In this document: in pieces, positions 1 to 9,100 of the stretch
Layout of the letters: each line of letters begins with the position of its first letter
Numbering within the stretch: position 1 is the stretch's first letter
NCBI GenBank assembly: GCA_039024375.1
Contig: JBCCQK010000230.1
Location: forward strand, 1 to 12,172
Reading direction: 5' to 3'
Length of the DNA stretch: 12,172 nucleotides
From: JAFMDF01 sp039024375
GTDB lineage: Bacteria > Bacteroidota > Bacteroidia > Chitinophagales > Saprospiraceae
Made by a program: the position numbers and the translations under genes
The notes under the pieces: model-generated
Databases searched by the model: none
Told to the model about the DNA's origin: nothing
Seen by the model: only the letters and a program-made list of their open reading frames with translations

Positions 1-1
1 C

Positions 2-3000
2 TATGCTATGCATAACCTCAACCATGAGGGTACAACTTACCGAAAGTTTGAAGACTTAACCGACCACGTTCTATTTGTAGATGCGGACGCCGCATTGGGT
101 GGAGACGGTACAAGTTGGGCTACCGCTTATAAATACCTACAAGATGCCTTAGCAAATGCTAGTTCAGATAATACCATTACTGAAATCTGGGTAGCAGAGG
201 GTGTCTATTATCCCGATGAAGACGAAGGCGGTAATGTAACAAACAATAGCGAAAGTGCTACCTTCACCCTTAAAAATAATCTAAGTGTTTTAGGTGGTTT
301 TGCAGGAGGTGAAAACTTAAATACCCAAAGAAATCCTTTTGCAAATAGTAGCATTCTGTCAGGTGACATTGACCAAAATGATACCAAGGTCAATAATATT
401 GTAACCGACCCTGCTAATATTATGGGCAGTAATAGTACCCATGTAGTAACGGCTTCCAACCGCAATAATACTGCTTTACTAGATGGCTTTACCATTACAG
501 GTGGTAATGCGAATGCCAATTCTGGCAATAATAGTTACGGTGGTGGGCTCTTCGCTGAAGTGGGTTCTCCTACTTTAAGAGGTATCCGATTTGTCGGAAA
601 TACAGCAAACCTTAGAGGTGGAGGTTTGTATTTAGAAGGTGAAAACTCCAATGTATCTGCTATCTTAGAAAATCTTAGCTTCTATAACAATTACTCTGCT
701 TCTCTGGGCGGTGGATTCTATCAGGTGGGTGGTGATTTTACGCTATACAACGCCATATTTTCGGGTAATCAGGCGGAGTTCAACGGTGGTGCAGTTTATA
801 ATGATGAAAATTCTACTGCTAAATATAGAAACATCACTTTTGTTAATAATACGGCGCTGCAATTCAGAGGTGGGGCTATCTACAATTTTGCGTCGGACAT
901 TGATGTGAAAAATAGTATCTTCATTGGTAATACCGATAATTTTGGAAGCAATAGTATTTTTAATAGTGGCGGTAATGGCGGTAGTAGTGTTACCCATGGA
1001 TACAATTCTTTAGACGATAGTAGTCTAGTAGGAAATACAGGTGCAGGAAATAATGAAACTAATATTAGCGACCCATTTGTAGATATTGATGGTGCTGACA
1101 ATATTGCTGGTACAATAGACGATGACTTACAACTTGTTAGTTTCAGCGATGCCATTGATTCTGGCAGGAATTCTTTCAATAGTACTACTCAAGATATAGT
1201 TGGAAACGCTAGAAATTTTGATGATACCGCTGTAACTGATGCTGGGTCAGGTACAGCCCCAATAATTGATAGAGGTGCATTAGAAAGGCAAACGGAATCA
1301 CAACCCATCATCTTTGTTGATGCGGATGCCACCTTGGGAGGAACGGGTGTCAGTTGGGGTAGAGCGTTCAAATATCTGCAAGATGCCTTAGCCACCGCAA
1401 CAACGGGTGATGAAATTTGGGTAGCCGAAGGGGTATATTATCCCGACGAAGATGAAGCAGGTAATGTAAGCAATAATGATGAAAGTGCTACCTTCCAACT
1501 CCTCAATAATATCAGCATATTTGGTGGCTTCAATGGGTCGGAAAGTACCCTTGATGCAAGAGCTATGGCAACTTATCCTACCATATTAAGTGGGGATATT
1601 GACCAGAATGACACCGATACCAATAATGATAACATTGCGAACCAAACGACCGATATCGTCGGGAATAACAGTTTCCATGTGGTTACTGGTTCAAGTACCG
1701 ATGCCACCGCAATATTGGATGGTTTTATCATTACCGCTGGACAAGCAGATGGAAGCAGTTCTAATTCTAATGATAATGGTGCTGGCGTATATAATAATAG
1801 TGGTGCGCCAAGCCTACAGAATCTTAACCTTATTGGCAACGTCGCTGATAATTTAGGTGGAGGAATGTTCAATGGATTCCTCTCTCCTACACTAATCAAT
1901 CTGAGTTTCTCAAAAAATGTAGCTAAAGAAGGAGGAGGAATGGCTAATTTCTTATCCCTTGGCTCCCCTGTCGTATTAACCAATATCAGCTTCTCTCTGA
2001 ACGAAGCTGAAGACGGAGGAGCGATATACAATCTTACAGCCTCTACTAACATTAGTAACTCTATTTTTTATGGTAATACTGCTAATAGTAGTGGCAACTC
2101 CATCCAGACCAATGGTGTGAATAATACTACCATTTCCTATAGCTACTTTGACGATGTGACCTTACCAGCAGGTACTACCGACGGAGGTAATAACTTAGTA
2201 GGACAAGCCAATCCTTTCTTTAATGCAGCAAATCATAATTTACGTTTATTAAACTTTAGCAACGCCATTGACGCAGGTAATAACAATCAAAATAGCACCA
2301 CAGAAGATTTGGCAGGAAATCCAAGAAAGTTGGATGATGGGGCGGTAACTGATACGGGCAATGGTACAGCACCCATCATTGATATGGGTGCTTTTGAGTG
2401 GCAATCAACTAGTACTAATATTCTATATGTAAACGCCAATGCTGCAACGAATGGAGATGGAACTGAATGGGCGAAAGCCTACAAATATCTACAAGATGCA
2501 CTAACTGAAGCAAGTACCAATAGCGTTATTGAAGCAATATGGGTGGCAGCAGGTGTTTATTACCCTGATGAAGACGAAGCTGGCAATATAACCAATAATG
2601 ATGAAAGGGCAACTTTTCAATTACTTAATAATGTCAGCCTACTTGGTGGATTTAATGGTACGGAATCTTCAAGTGATGAAAGAAACCCTGAAGCCAACAT
2701 TACCATTTTGAGCGGCGATATTGATAAGAATGATGTTAAAACAAATAATATTGTCATCAATACAGATAACATTAGCGGTGATAATAGTGACCATGTAGTT
2801 TCTGGTTCAGGTACAGATAATACAGCGATAATAGATGGTTTTACCATTACGGCTGGTCAGGCATTAGAAAGTGATAGTGATGGTGACATTGGAGGTGGAG
2901 GAATGAATAATTTTGCAGGTTCGCCCAGCGTGAATGAAATAAAGTTTATTGGTAACTATGGATTATTTGGCGGAGGTATGAATAACGAACAATCCTCACC

Positions 3001-5764
3001 AATCCTCACCAATGTAAGCTTTCTTAATAATAGCGGTGATGATGGAGGGGGTATGCTCAACCGATTCTCATCAAGCCCCATACTCATCAATGTCAGTTTC
3101 ATTGAGAATAGTGCAAGATTGGGAGGGGGAATGGTTAATTTCTCTTCTTCGCCCATCCTCATCAATGTCAGTTTTTCAAAAAATGGGAGTGGTAGAGAAG
3201 GAGGTGCCATGTACAATCAACAAGCATCTCCAATGCTCACGAATGTGAGTTTCTCCTTAAATACAGGGAGAGATGGTGGTGCGATATACAATGATGACGC
3301 CTCTCCAAGTATCCGTAATTCCATATTTTACGGAAATACTGCCAGCAGAAGTGGTAATTCCGTTGAAAATGATGGTGTCAGTAGTCCAAGCGTTTCCTAC
3401 AGTTACTTTGATGATGCGAGTCTACCATCAGGTACTACCGACGAAGGTAATAACTTAGTAGGACAAGCCAATCCTTACGTGGATGCTGCGAATCATAATT
3501 TACGATTATTATCCTTTAGCAACGCCATTGACGCCGGTAATAACAATCAAAATAGCACCACAGAAGATTTGGCAGGGAATCCAAGAAGGTTTGATGATGA
3601 AAGAGTAACTGATACGGGCAATGGTACAGCACCCATCATTGATATGGGTGCTTTTGAACGGCAATTTCCAATTCTTTACGTAAATTCAACTGCTACAGCG
3701 GGCGGAGACGGAACTAAATGGGATAATGCATTCAGGTATCTACAAGATGCACTGGCTGAAGCGAGTAACAATAAAAACATTCAAGAAATTTGGGTAGCCG
3801 CAGGCACTTATTACCCCGATGAGGACGAGGCTGGCAACGTGACAGATAATGACGAAAGTGCCACTTTTCAACTCCTCAATAACGTCAGCGTGCTGGGTGG
3901 ATTTACTGGTACAGAAAGTAGCAGTGATGAAAGAGACCCCTATGCTAATGCCACGATACTAAGTGGTGATATAGACAATAATGATATTAAAACTGATAAT
4001 GTTGTAATCAATATTTTTGACATTATTGGAGACAACAGCGACCATATAGTTACTGGTTCAGGCACAGCCAATACAGCCGTATTGGATGGCTTTACCATTA
4101 CTGCGGGACAAGCAGATGGGAGTGCAACTGAAGAGCAAGGTGGAGGAATGTATAATCTCCAAGGCTCGCCAAGCTTAAACCAATTATCTTTTATCGGCAA
4201 TATGGCTAAGAGTGGAGGAGCCATATCTAATGCTTCTTCCTCTTCTCCCGTAGTTACCAACATACTTTTCTCAGCAAATTCAGCTACCCTTAATGGAGGA
4301 GCGGTACTAAACGACGATAACTGCTCACCCATATTTACGAATATTCGCTTTTCGGCTAATACAGCTGTCGTTGGAGGAGCGGTATATAATATAACTTCAT
4401 CTTCACCTACACTTACCAATGTTAGTTTCTCGGCCAATACCGCTACTGGTAATGGAGGAGCTATATTTAATAACTTTAACAGTTCACCTATAATTATAAA
4501 TGCCAGTTTTTCAGGGAATACAGGTATTAATGGAGGAGCTATGTATAACTTCAATAGTTCTACGCCCAACATTGTTAATAGTATATTTTATGGAAATACT
4601 AATACTGTAAGGGGAGATGCGACTGGACCATCAACTGTTTCTTTCAGTTACTTTGACGATGCTAGCCTACCATCAGGTACTACTGACGGAGGTAACAATC
4701 TGGTAGGACAAGTTGACCCTTTCGTGGATGCTGCGAACGGCGACTTACAATTGATAGACCATAGTCCTGCCATTGATGCGGGTGATAATAGTCAAAATAG
4801 CACATCTGAGGATTTTGCTGGCAACGCAAGAAACTATGATGATGTCAATGTTACAGATACAGGTGCAGGTACGGCACCCATTATTGACATGGGTGCTTTT
4901 GAGAAACAATCTGATTCTAAACTTACACCTGATGTAATTGCACCAGCCGATGTAACCTTTTGTGGGGGAACTACAACAACCGAAATAAGTTTTAGTGGAA
5001 CAAATATGAATACCTTATACGCATGGACGAATAGTAATACTCAAATTGGTTTAGCCGCAAGTGGCACCGGAAATATTGCTTCTTTTACGGCGACCAATGC
5101 TACTTCCAATCCTATTTCCGCTACCATTACGGTTACGCCTTACACCGTTGGCTCAAATGGTATAGATGATGGTGGAACGGGGGACGATTGCCTAGGAACA
5201 TCGCAAACCTTTATGATTACTGTATTCAATAATGCCGCTTGTGCAAATGCCTGTACCAATAATGACCTCCTAATAGATGAAAACTCCACCGAAGCAGGCA
5301 TTTTTCAAGCCGTTGAAACCATAACTTCAGACAGAATTATTGCCGAAAATACGGAGGTTATTTTTAAAGCGGGCACTTCTATTACCTTACAAGCTGGGTT
5401 TCATGCCGAAGCAGGTAGTAATTTTACGGCTCAAATTGCAGCTTGCCCAGCTACTTTAATAGCAAGCGAACCAAGAAATACTAGCAATAAGGTAGAAACG
5501 ACGAAGCCACTACTACCTAAGGTAAAAGTATTTCCAAATCCAGTTCGGTCCTACACCAATATTTCTATTGATTTGCCCGAAGAACAGGACGTTCAAGTGG
5601 ATATTTATGATTTGAATGGACGTAAAATCACTACGATTGTACCAACCACTACTTTATTCGCAGGCACACATACCTTCGAATGGTCTTGTGACCAAGTTGA
5701 AGCAGGGATTTATTTTGTGGTGATGAATGGGCAGCAGGTTGGGCGGTTGGCAGTAATTAAATAA
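2..5764 (+). CDS. Giant T9SS-secreted protein with four beta-helix/choice-of-anchor Q units (5' end outside window)
   Basis: The frame is open to the left edge, and the first ATG (position 8) is followed by polar sequence with no signal peptide, so the real start is probably upstream. At least 1,920 residues are present. In order: four long units (68-1291, 1307-2404, 2420-3664, 3671-4909), each starting with a (I/V)(L/I)(Y/F)V(D/N)A strand, then EIWVA.G.YYPDEDE, a GGF.G / LSGDID segment, Pmp-like rungs (GGGM/GGAI...FSxN) and a choice-of-anchor Q ending (AIDAG...GN.R...IDMGAFE); a PKD-like domain (4925-5230); a 3-coathanger stack (about 5261-5446, AGTSITLQAGFHAEAGSNF); and a T9SS type A sorting domain (5522-5761, VFPNPV...IYDLNGRKI...GIYFVVMNG). 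The likely role is an extracellular stalk, adhesin or matrix protein exported by Sec and then T9SS; the ligand is unknown. Four complete anchor-Q units in one chain is unusual. Domain family calls are by recognition, not by search. Confidence 0.93.
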   Translation, partial: YAMHNLNHEGTTYRKFEDLTDHVLFVDADAALGGDGTSWATAYKYLQDALANASSDNTITEIWVAEGVYYPDEDEGGNVTNNSESATFTLKNNLSVLGGFAGGENLNTQRNPFANSSILSGDIDQNDTKVNNIVTDPANIMGSNSTHVVTASNRNNTALLDGFTITGGNANANSGNNSYGGGLFAEVGSPTLRGIRFVGNTANLRGGGLYLEGENSNVSAILENLSFYNNYSASLGGGFYQVGGDFTLYNAIFSGNQAEFNGGAVYNDENSTAKYRNITFVNNTALQFRGGAIYNFASDIDVKNSIFIGNTDNFGSNSIFNSGGNGGSSVTHGYNSLDDSSLVGNTGAGNNETNISDPFVDIDGADNIAGTIDDDLQLVSFSDAIDSGRNSFNSTTQDIVGNARNFDDTAVTDAGSGTAPIIDRGALERQTESQPIIFVDADATLGGTGVSWGRAFKYLQDALATATTGDEIWVAEGVYYPDEDEAGNVSNNDESATFQLLNNISIFGGFNGSESTLDARAMATYPTILSGDIDQNDTDTNNDNIANQTTDIVGNNSFHVVTGSSTDATAILDGFIITAGQADGSSSNSNDNGAGVYNNSGAPSLQNLNLIGNVADNLGGGMFNGFLSPTLINLSFSKNVAKEGGGMANFLSLGSPVVLTNISFSLNEAEDGGAIYNLTASTNISNSIFYGNTANSSGNSIQTNGVNNTTISYSYFDDVTLPAGTTDGGNNLVGQANPFFNAANHNLRLLNFSNAIDAGNNNQNSTTEDLAGNPRKLDDGAVTDTGNGTAPIIDMGAFEWQSTSTNILYVNANAATNGDGTEWAKAYKYLQDALTEASTNSVIEAIWVAAGVYYPDEDEAGNITNNDERATFQLLNNVSLLGGFNGTESSSDERNPEANITILSGDIDKNDVKTNNIVINTDNISGDNSDHVVSGSGTDNTAIIDGFTITAGQALESDSDGDIGGGGMNNFAGSPSVNEIKFIGNYGLFGGGMNNEQSSPILTNVSFLNNSGDDGGGMLNRFSSSPILINVSFIENSARLGGGMVNFSSSPILINVSFSKNGSGREGGAMYNQQASPMLTNVSFSLNTGRDGGAIYNDDASPSIRNSIFYGNTASRSGNSVENDGVSSPSVSYSYFDDASLPSGTTDEGNNLVGQANPYVDAANHNLRLLSFSNAIDAGNNNQNSTTEDLAGNPRRFDDERVTDTGNGTAPIIDMGAFERQFPILYVNSTATAGGDGTKWDNAFRYLQDALAEASNNKNIQEIWVAAGTYYPDEDEAGNVTDNDESATFQLLNNVSVLGGFTGTESSSDERDPYANATILSGDIDNNDIKTDNVVINIFDIIGDNSDHIVTGSGTANTAVLDGFTITAGQADGSATEEQGGGMYNLQGSPSLNQLSFIGNMAKSGGAISNASSSSPVVTNILFSANSATLNGGAVLNDDNCSPIFTNIRFSANTAVVGGAVYNITSSSPTLTNVSFSANTATGNGGAIFNNFNSSPIIINASFSGNTGINGGAMYNFNSSTPNIVNSIFYGNTNTVRGDATGPSTVSFSYFDDASLPSGTTDGGNNLVGQVDPFVDAANGDLQLIDHSPAIDAGDNSQNSTSEDFAGNARNYDDVNVTDTGAGTAPIIDMGAFEKQSDSKLTPDVIAPADVTFCGGTTTTEISFSGTNMNTLYAWTNSNTQIGLAASGTGNIASFTATNATSNPISATITVTPYTVGSNGIDDGGTGDDCLGTSQTFMITVFNNAACANACTNNDLLIDENSTEAGIFQAVETITSDRIIAENTEVIFKAGTSITLQAGFHAEAGSNFTAQIAACPATLIASEPRNTSNKVETTKPLLPKVKVFPNPVRSYTNISIDLPEEQDVQVDIYDLNGRKITTIVPTTTLFAGTHTFEWSCDQVEAGIYFVVMNGQQVGRLAVIK
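2171..2404 (+). repeat. Near-identical copy A of the anchor-Q coding end (unit 2)
   Basis: This segment aligns without gaps to 3431-3664 at an offset of 1,260 bp. I count 21 differences in 234 positions, about 91% identity, with exact runs at 2276-2316 and 2345-2397. The units are clearly less alike outside this stretch, which suggests recent duplication or gene conversion between units 2 and 3. Confidence 0.88.
2902..3285 (+). repeat. 75-nt tandem beta-helix rungs of unit 3
   Basis: Rungs of about 25 codons each begin with GGGM or GGAM and end with FxxN (FLNN, FIEN, FSKN, FSLN). The period shows at DNA level: the 17-mer ctcatcaatgtcagttt occurs exactly at 3083-3099 and 3158-3174, 75 nt apart. 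A 10-nt tandem duplication, aatcctcacc twice at 2991-3010, sits in the same stretch. Such DNA can gain or lose rungs in frame. Confidence 0.75.
3431..3664 (+). repeat. Near-identical copy B of the anchor-Q coding end (unit 3)
   Basis: Partner of 2171-2404. It encodes the SGTTD.GNNLVGQANP, AIDAGNNNQNSTTEDLAGNPR and GTAPIIDMGAFE motifs that close unit 3. Confidence 0.88.
5261..5764 (+). repeat. C-terminal secretion cassette, copy 1
   Basis: This stretch codes for the 3-coathanger stack and T9SS type A sorting domain. It aligns without any indel to 11341-11844 at an offset of 6,080 bp. I count 51 mismatches in 504 positions, about 90% identity. The run 5399-5472 (74 nt) is identical in both. 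Similarity continues upstream into the PKD-like domain but weakens. Confidence 0.92.
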
Positions 5765-5834
5765 AGTAATTTGGGGGCGGCATAACTAAATTTGATAGAA
5801 TCTTTAGACAGAGGCAGGACCATGCTTTTTGATG

Positions 5835-5867
5835 ACAAATTTGTTGGCATCGAGCCAACAAATTTGT
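5835..5867. repeat. Hairpin 1 of intergenic palindromic element
   Basis: Perfect 14-bp inverted repeat, acaaatttgttggc (5835-5848) and its complement (5854-5867), with the 5-nt loop atcga. It is followed by seven A, not T, so its polarity does not fit a plus-strand intrinsic terminator. Its core ggcatcgagcc (5846-5856) is the reverse complement of the core of hairpin 3. Confidence 0.88.
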
Positions 5868-5878
5868 AAAAAAAGGTT

Positions 5879-5936
5879 TTAGGGTTCAGCCCAAAGATGG
5901 TTTCCGTTGGAATACCATCTTTGGGCTGAACCCTAA
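5879..5936. repeat. Hairpin 2 of intergenic palindromic element (23-bp stem)
   Basis: Arms 5879-5901 and 5914-5936 are perfect 23-bp inverted repeats. The stem can continue four more pairs (ttcc 5902-5905 with ggaa 5909-5912) past a single bulged T, leaving a GTT loop. Each arm carries its own small G3-N5-C3 motif: gggttcagccc (5882-5892) and its complement gggctgaaccc (5923-5933). No T-tract follows on either strand. Confidence 0.9.
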
Positions 5937-5947
5937 GTCCCATTTAA

Positions 5948-5982
5948 TAGATTTTTTAGGGCTCGATGCCCTAAAAAATCTA
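5948..5982. repeat. Hairpin 3 of intergenic palindromic element
   Basis: Perfect 15-bp arms, tagattttttagggc (5948-5962) and its complement (5968-5982), with the loop tcgat. The T run lies before the GC core and the A run after it on both strands, the reverse of a rho-independent terminator. The core ggctcgatgcc (5960-5970) is the reverse complement of the hairpin 1 core. Confidence 0.9.
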
Positions 5983-6031
5983 AATTGAGAATTGCTGCAA
6001 CTTAACCAAATCCATATGCAACCTCAGCGAA

Positions 6032-6039
6032 TACATTTG
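6032..6039 (+). promoter_or_regulatory. Possible Bacteroidota -7 element (TACATTTG)
   Basis: TACATTTG matches the TAnnTTTG consensus of the primary Bacteroidota sigma factor. It lies about 97 nt upstream of the preferred start of the second giant gene. I find no convincing TTTG -33 element at the usual spacing, so this is a weak call. If real, transcription would start near 6046, just in front of ATG 6048/6052, which favours the downstream start at 6136. Confidence 0.25.
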
Positions 6040-6135
6040 CAACGGGAATGAATGCCCTTTCTCGCTATTCTCTACACTTTTGTATTTGTCAAAAAGACCC
6101 TTTTATTCCAGTACCCTTTTTTAATAGTTCAAACC

Positions 6136-9100
6136 ATGCAGCGCATAAAAATAAATTCATTCAATACGCTATCATTCCTTACAAAAACCATTTATACGTT
6201 CTCCTGCTTATTATGCAGTTACTCGCTTTTGGCCAACACTATAACCGTAGATACCCCCAACGATGTGGTAGATGCCGCTGACGGATTAACCAGTCTAAGA
6301 GAAGCCATAACTACTGCCAATACAACCGCTGGGCCTGATACCATCCTATTCGATGCCGCCACGAATGGGATGACCTTTCTGTTAACCATTGCAGGAACGG
6401 CAGAAGATGGAAATATAGACGGCGATTTGGATATTACCGATATAGATGGCTTAGTGATTACAGGAAATGGCCCAAGTAATACTGTTATAGACGGAAATAA
6501 TAGCGAACGGGTATTGCATCATCTCAATGGGGATTTGACCATTACAGGAGCAACCATTCAAAGAGGGGTAGAATCTTCTGATGTGGGCGGAGGTATTCTC
6601 TCTAGAAACGGACAAGGAAACGTAGTGGTAGATAATTGTCATATCCTCAATAATTCTTCTCGATTTGGTACAGGTATCTCCTTGTATATGGTTAATTCTG
6701 TCAATCGCTTAACCAATAGTACCTTTATTGGTAATGAGACAACTTTTTTGGGTGGAGCTGGCTTTAGATTGGCAGGGCAAAGAAGTTCGCTTTACGTTAG
6801 TGATTGTATTTTTGATAGTAATACCGCAAAAAAGAACGGTGCGGCATTTGAGTTAAGTGCCACTAATGGAGCCATGCAAGTAGTCAACTGTGTGATGTCC
6901 AATAATACATCAGATGGTAGAGATGGTGGAGCTATTCAGCTATCTGGCAATTCTGCAATAGTTGAAATTGACGCTAGCACGATTCGTAATAATACTATTG
7001 TAGAAGACGGGGCAGGTCTCAGTATTACGTCTACTGAGGGTAATGTTGTTGTCCGTAATTCTACCATTATGGATAATACCTCGGGAAGAAGTGGCGGTGG
7101 AATTTCGATAAGTGGTAGTGTCCGTGTGGTGCTAACGGTAGTCAATAGTACACTTTCAGGCAATAGGGCGGCTAATAATGGAGTGGGGGTATTTAACGAT
7201 GCGAGTGGCACGACCGTCAATTTGAATTTTGTCACCTTGACCAATAATATAGCCGATAGTGACGCCGATGGTAATGGGGACGGTGGTGGTTTATTCATTG
7301 ATGATGCAACTTCGACCGTTAATATTCATAATTCAATTGTACAAGGGAATAAAGATGAAACAGTCAATCAAACTGATGCAGATGATTGTGGCAATATTCT
7401 TGGTGCAACGGTTACTTCCCAAGGCGGCAATGTATTTGGCAACGGTACGGGCTGTCCAGTAGGGGCTAATGACACTATTGGGGATGCCAAATTAAAGGCA
7501 TTAACGGATAATGGAGGGCCTACTTTTACCCATGGATTGACCATCGGTAGTGCAGCAAAGGATTTTGCAACTTGTGACTCTCTTAATACTGACCAAAGAA
7601 GGGTTGCGCGAAATGATGGGGCTTGTGATGCTGGTGCTTTTGAAGGTGTTTTAAACGGAAATCTAACCATCATCCATGAGACCACTCCAGAAGATAATAC
7701 GAGCTTTACATTTTTGGGTAATGGCCCCAGTTTTAATACCTTAACCCCCGAAAATTTTCAAACCTGGTCTTTTGGCTCCTCCAACGAATTTACTGGCATT
7801 GCACAGGACATTGAGGGCAATTTTTATGTTTCCGATAATAAAAATCGAATTAATAAAATCGACCAAGATGGTAATTTTTTGTTTGCTTGGGGCTGGGGAG
7901 TGGCCACAGGAGCCAATCAACTAGAAACTTGTACCAGCAATTGTCTGGACGGAATTGCTGGGAGTGGAGATGGCCAGTTAGCTGGGCCAAGAGAAATGGC
8001 CATTGATGCTAGTGGAAATATTTATGTGGTAGATAGTGTCAATGCTAGAATTCAAAAATTTGATACGAATGGAAATTTTCTAATCAAATGGGGAGGCGCA
8101 GGTACTACTGAAGGTTTGTTTAATGGAATCAAAGAAATTGCCCTCGACCAAAGTGGAAATGTCTATATTCCAGAGGCGGGCAATTATCGCTTACAAAAAT
8201 TTGATAGAAACGGCAACTTTTTAAAGATGTGGGGCTGGGGCGTTGCCGACGGAAGTACCAATTTTCAAATTTGCACGAGTGGTTGTCAAATTGGTCAAGC
8301 TGGAAGTGGTATGGGGCAGTTCGCATTTTCCCAAACTGTAGCCGTCAGCAAGCAAGGATTGGTTTTTGTTGGAGATGAAACCAATAGCGTCCTGCAAACA
8401 TTTGATACGGAAGGAAATTTTATTCGGAGTTGGTCAGCCGGAAAACCTGGGATTCTAAAAGTTGATAACCAAAGTAATTTGTATGTAGGTAATTTCTTTG
8501 GGAGAGCAAGAGAAATAATAAAATATGATACGCTCGGAGTCCAACAAGTTGAAATATCACCTCGCAATACTATATTTTTTGAGTATAATGATTTCACTAT
8601 TGATGATAAAGGTAATTGGTATGTTGCTGGTGTAGAAACATTTAGTAGGGCAGCGATTACAAAATATGTTCCTAGACTTTTTACATTACAGGATAATAGC
8701 GCTAATACTATCCAATTCACCGATTTAGATACTGGCACTTATTATATCACAGAATCAATTCCTACGGACTGGGAACTCAATAATATCACTTGCTCGGGTG
8801 GTACATTTACCGTTGAAGACAATCAGGTAGCCCTTCAAATTGCCGATGGAACGAATATGACTTGTACATTTACCAATAAAATACCTGTCGGAAATATTAC
8901 CATTATTAAAGAGGCCACACCTGAAGATAACAATCCATTTGAATTCGATATTGATGGTCGAGGCATAGATTTTATGATTCCCACGTTTGAAAGAAAATGG
9001 GGAGAAGAAGGAACAGCTATTGGACAATTTAGAAACCCAACTGGTATCGTAGTGGATACGCAGGATAATGTTTACGTTTCTGATGCAAATAATAATAATA

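Larger units (their letters stand above)
68..4909 (+). repeat. Four tandem ~1.1-1.25 kb coding units (beta-helix plus choice-of-anchor Q)
   Basis: The units at 68-1291, 1307-2404, 2420-3664 and 3671-4909 encode 408, 366, 415 and 413 residues. All share the same order of motifs: YLQDALA, EIWVA.G.YYPDEDE.GN, GGF, ILSGDID.ND, HVVTGS, DGFTIT.G, beta-helix rungs, AIDAG, GTAPIIDMGAFE. The length differences lie mainly in the rung region, with about 5, 4, 6 and 6 rungs. Parallel beta-helix folding of such rungs is known for Pmp-like repeats; the rung counts are my reading. Confidence 0.9.

Noticed and set aside
8..10. ATG at position 8 as the true start of the first giant gene
   Set aside because: The frame continues open to the window edge, no signal peptide follows and a T9SS cargo needs one, so the gene most likely begins outside the window.
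3940..4572. A 210-codon open frame on the minus strand, with APPL-type repeats
   Set aside because: It lies wholly antisense to unit 4; its proline-rich repeats are the complement of the GGA/GGT-rich rungs, and its period follows the rung period. The same holds for the other minus-strand frames inside both giant genes.
5835..5982. Hairpins as ordinary rho-independent terminators of the first giant gene
   Set aside because: No T-tract follows any of the stems; around hairpin 3 the T run precedes and the A run follows the core on both strands, the opposite of the canonical form.
5835..5982. CRISPR array or phage attachment site
   Set aside because: The repeats are inverted, not direct with unique spacers, and no integrase or cas gene is present.
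6190..6237. Lipoprotein signal (cysteines in FSCLLCSY) at the start of the second giant gene
   Set aside because: The residues before the cysteines do not form a good lipobox, and LLA followed by N is a better signal peptidase I site for a T9SS cargo.
6048..6281. A 77-codon plus-strand frame starting at ATG 6048
   Set aside because: It overlaps the signal peptide and CSLREA region of the second giant gene in another frame and shows no domain.
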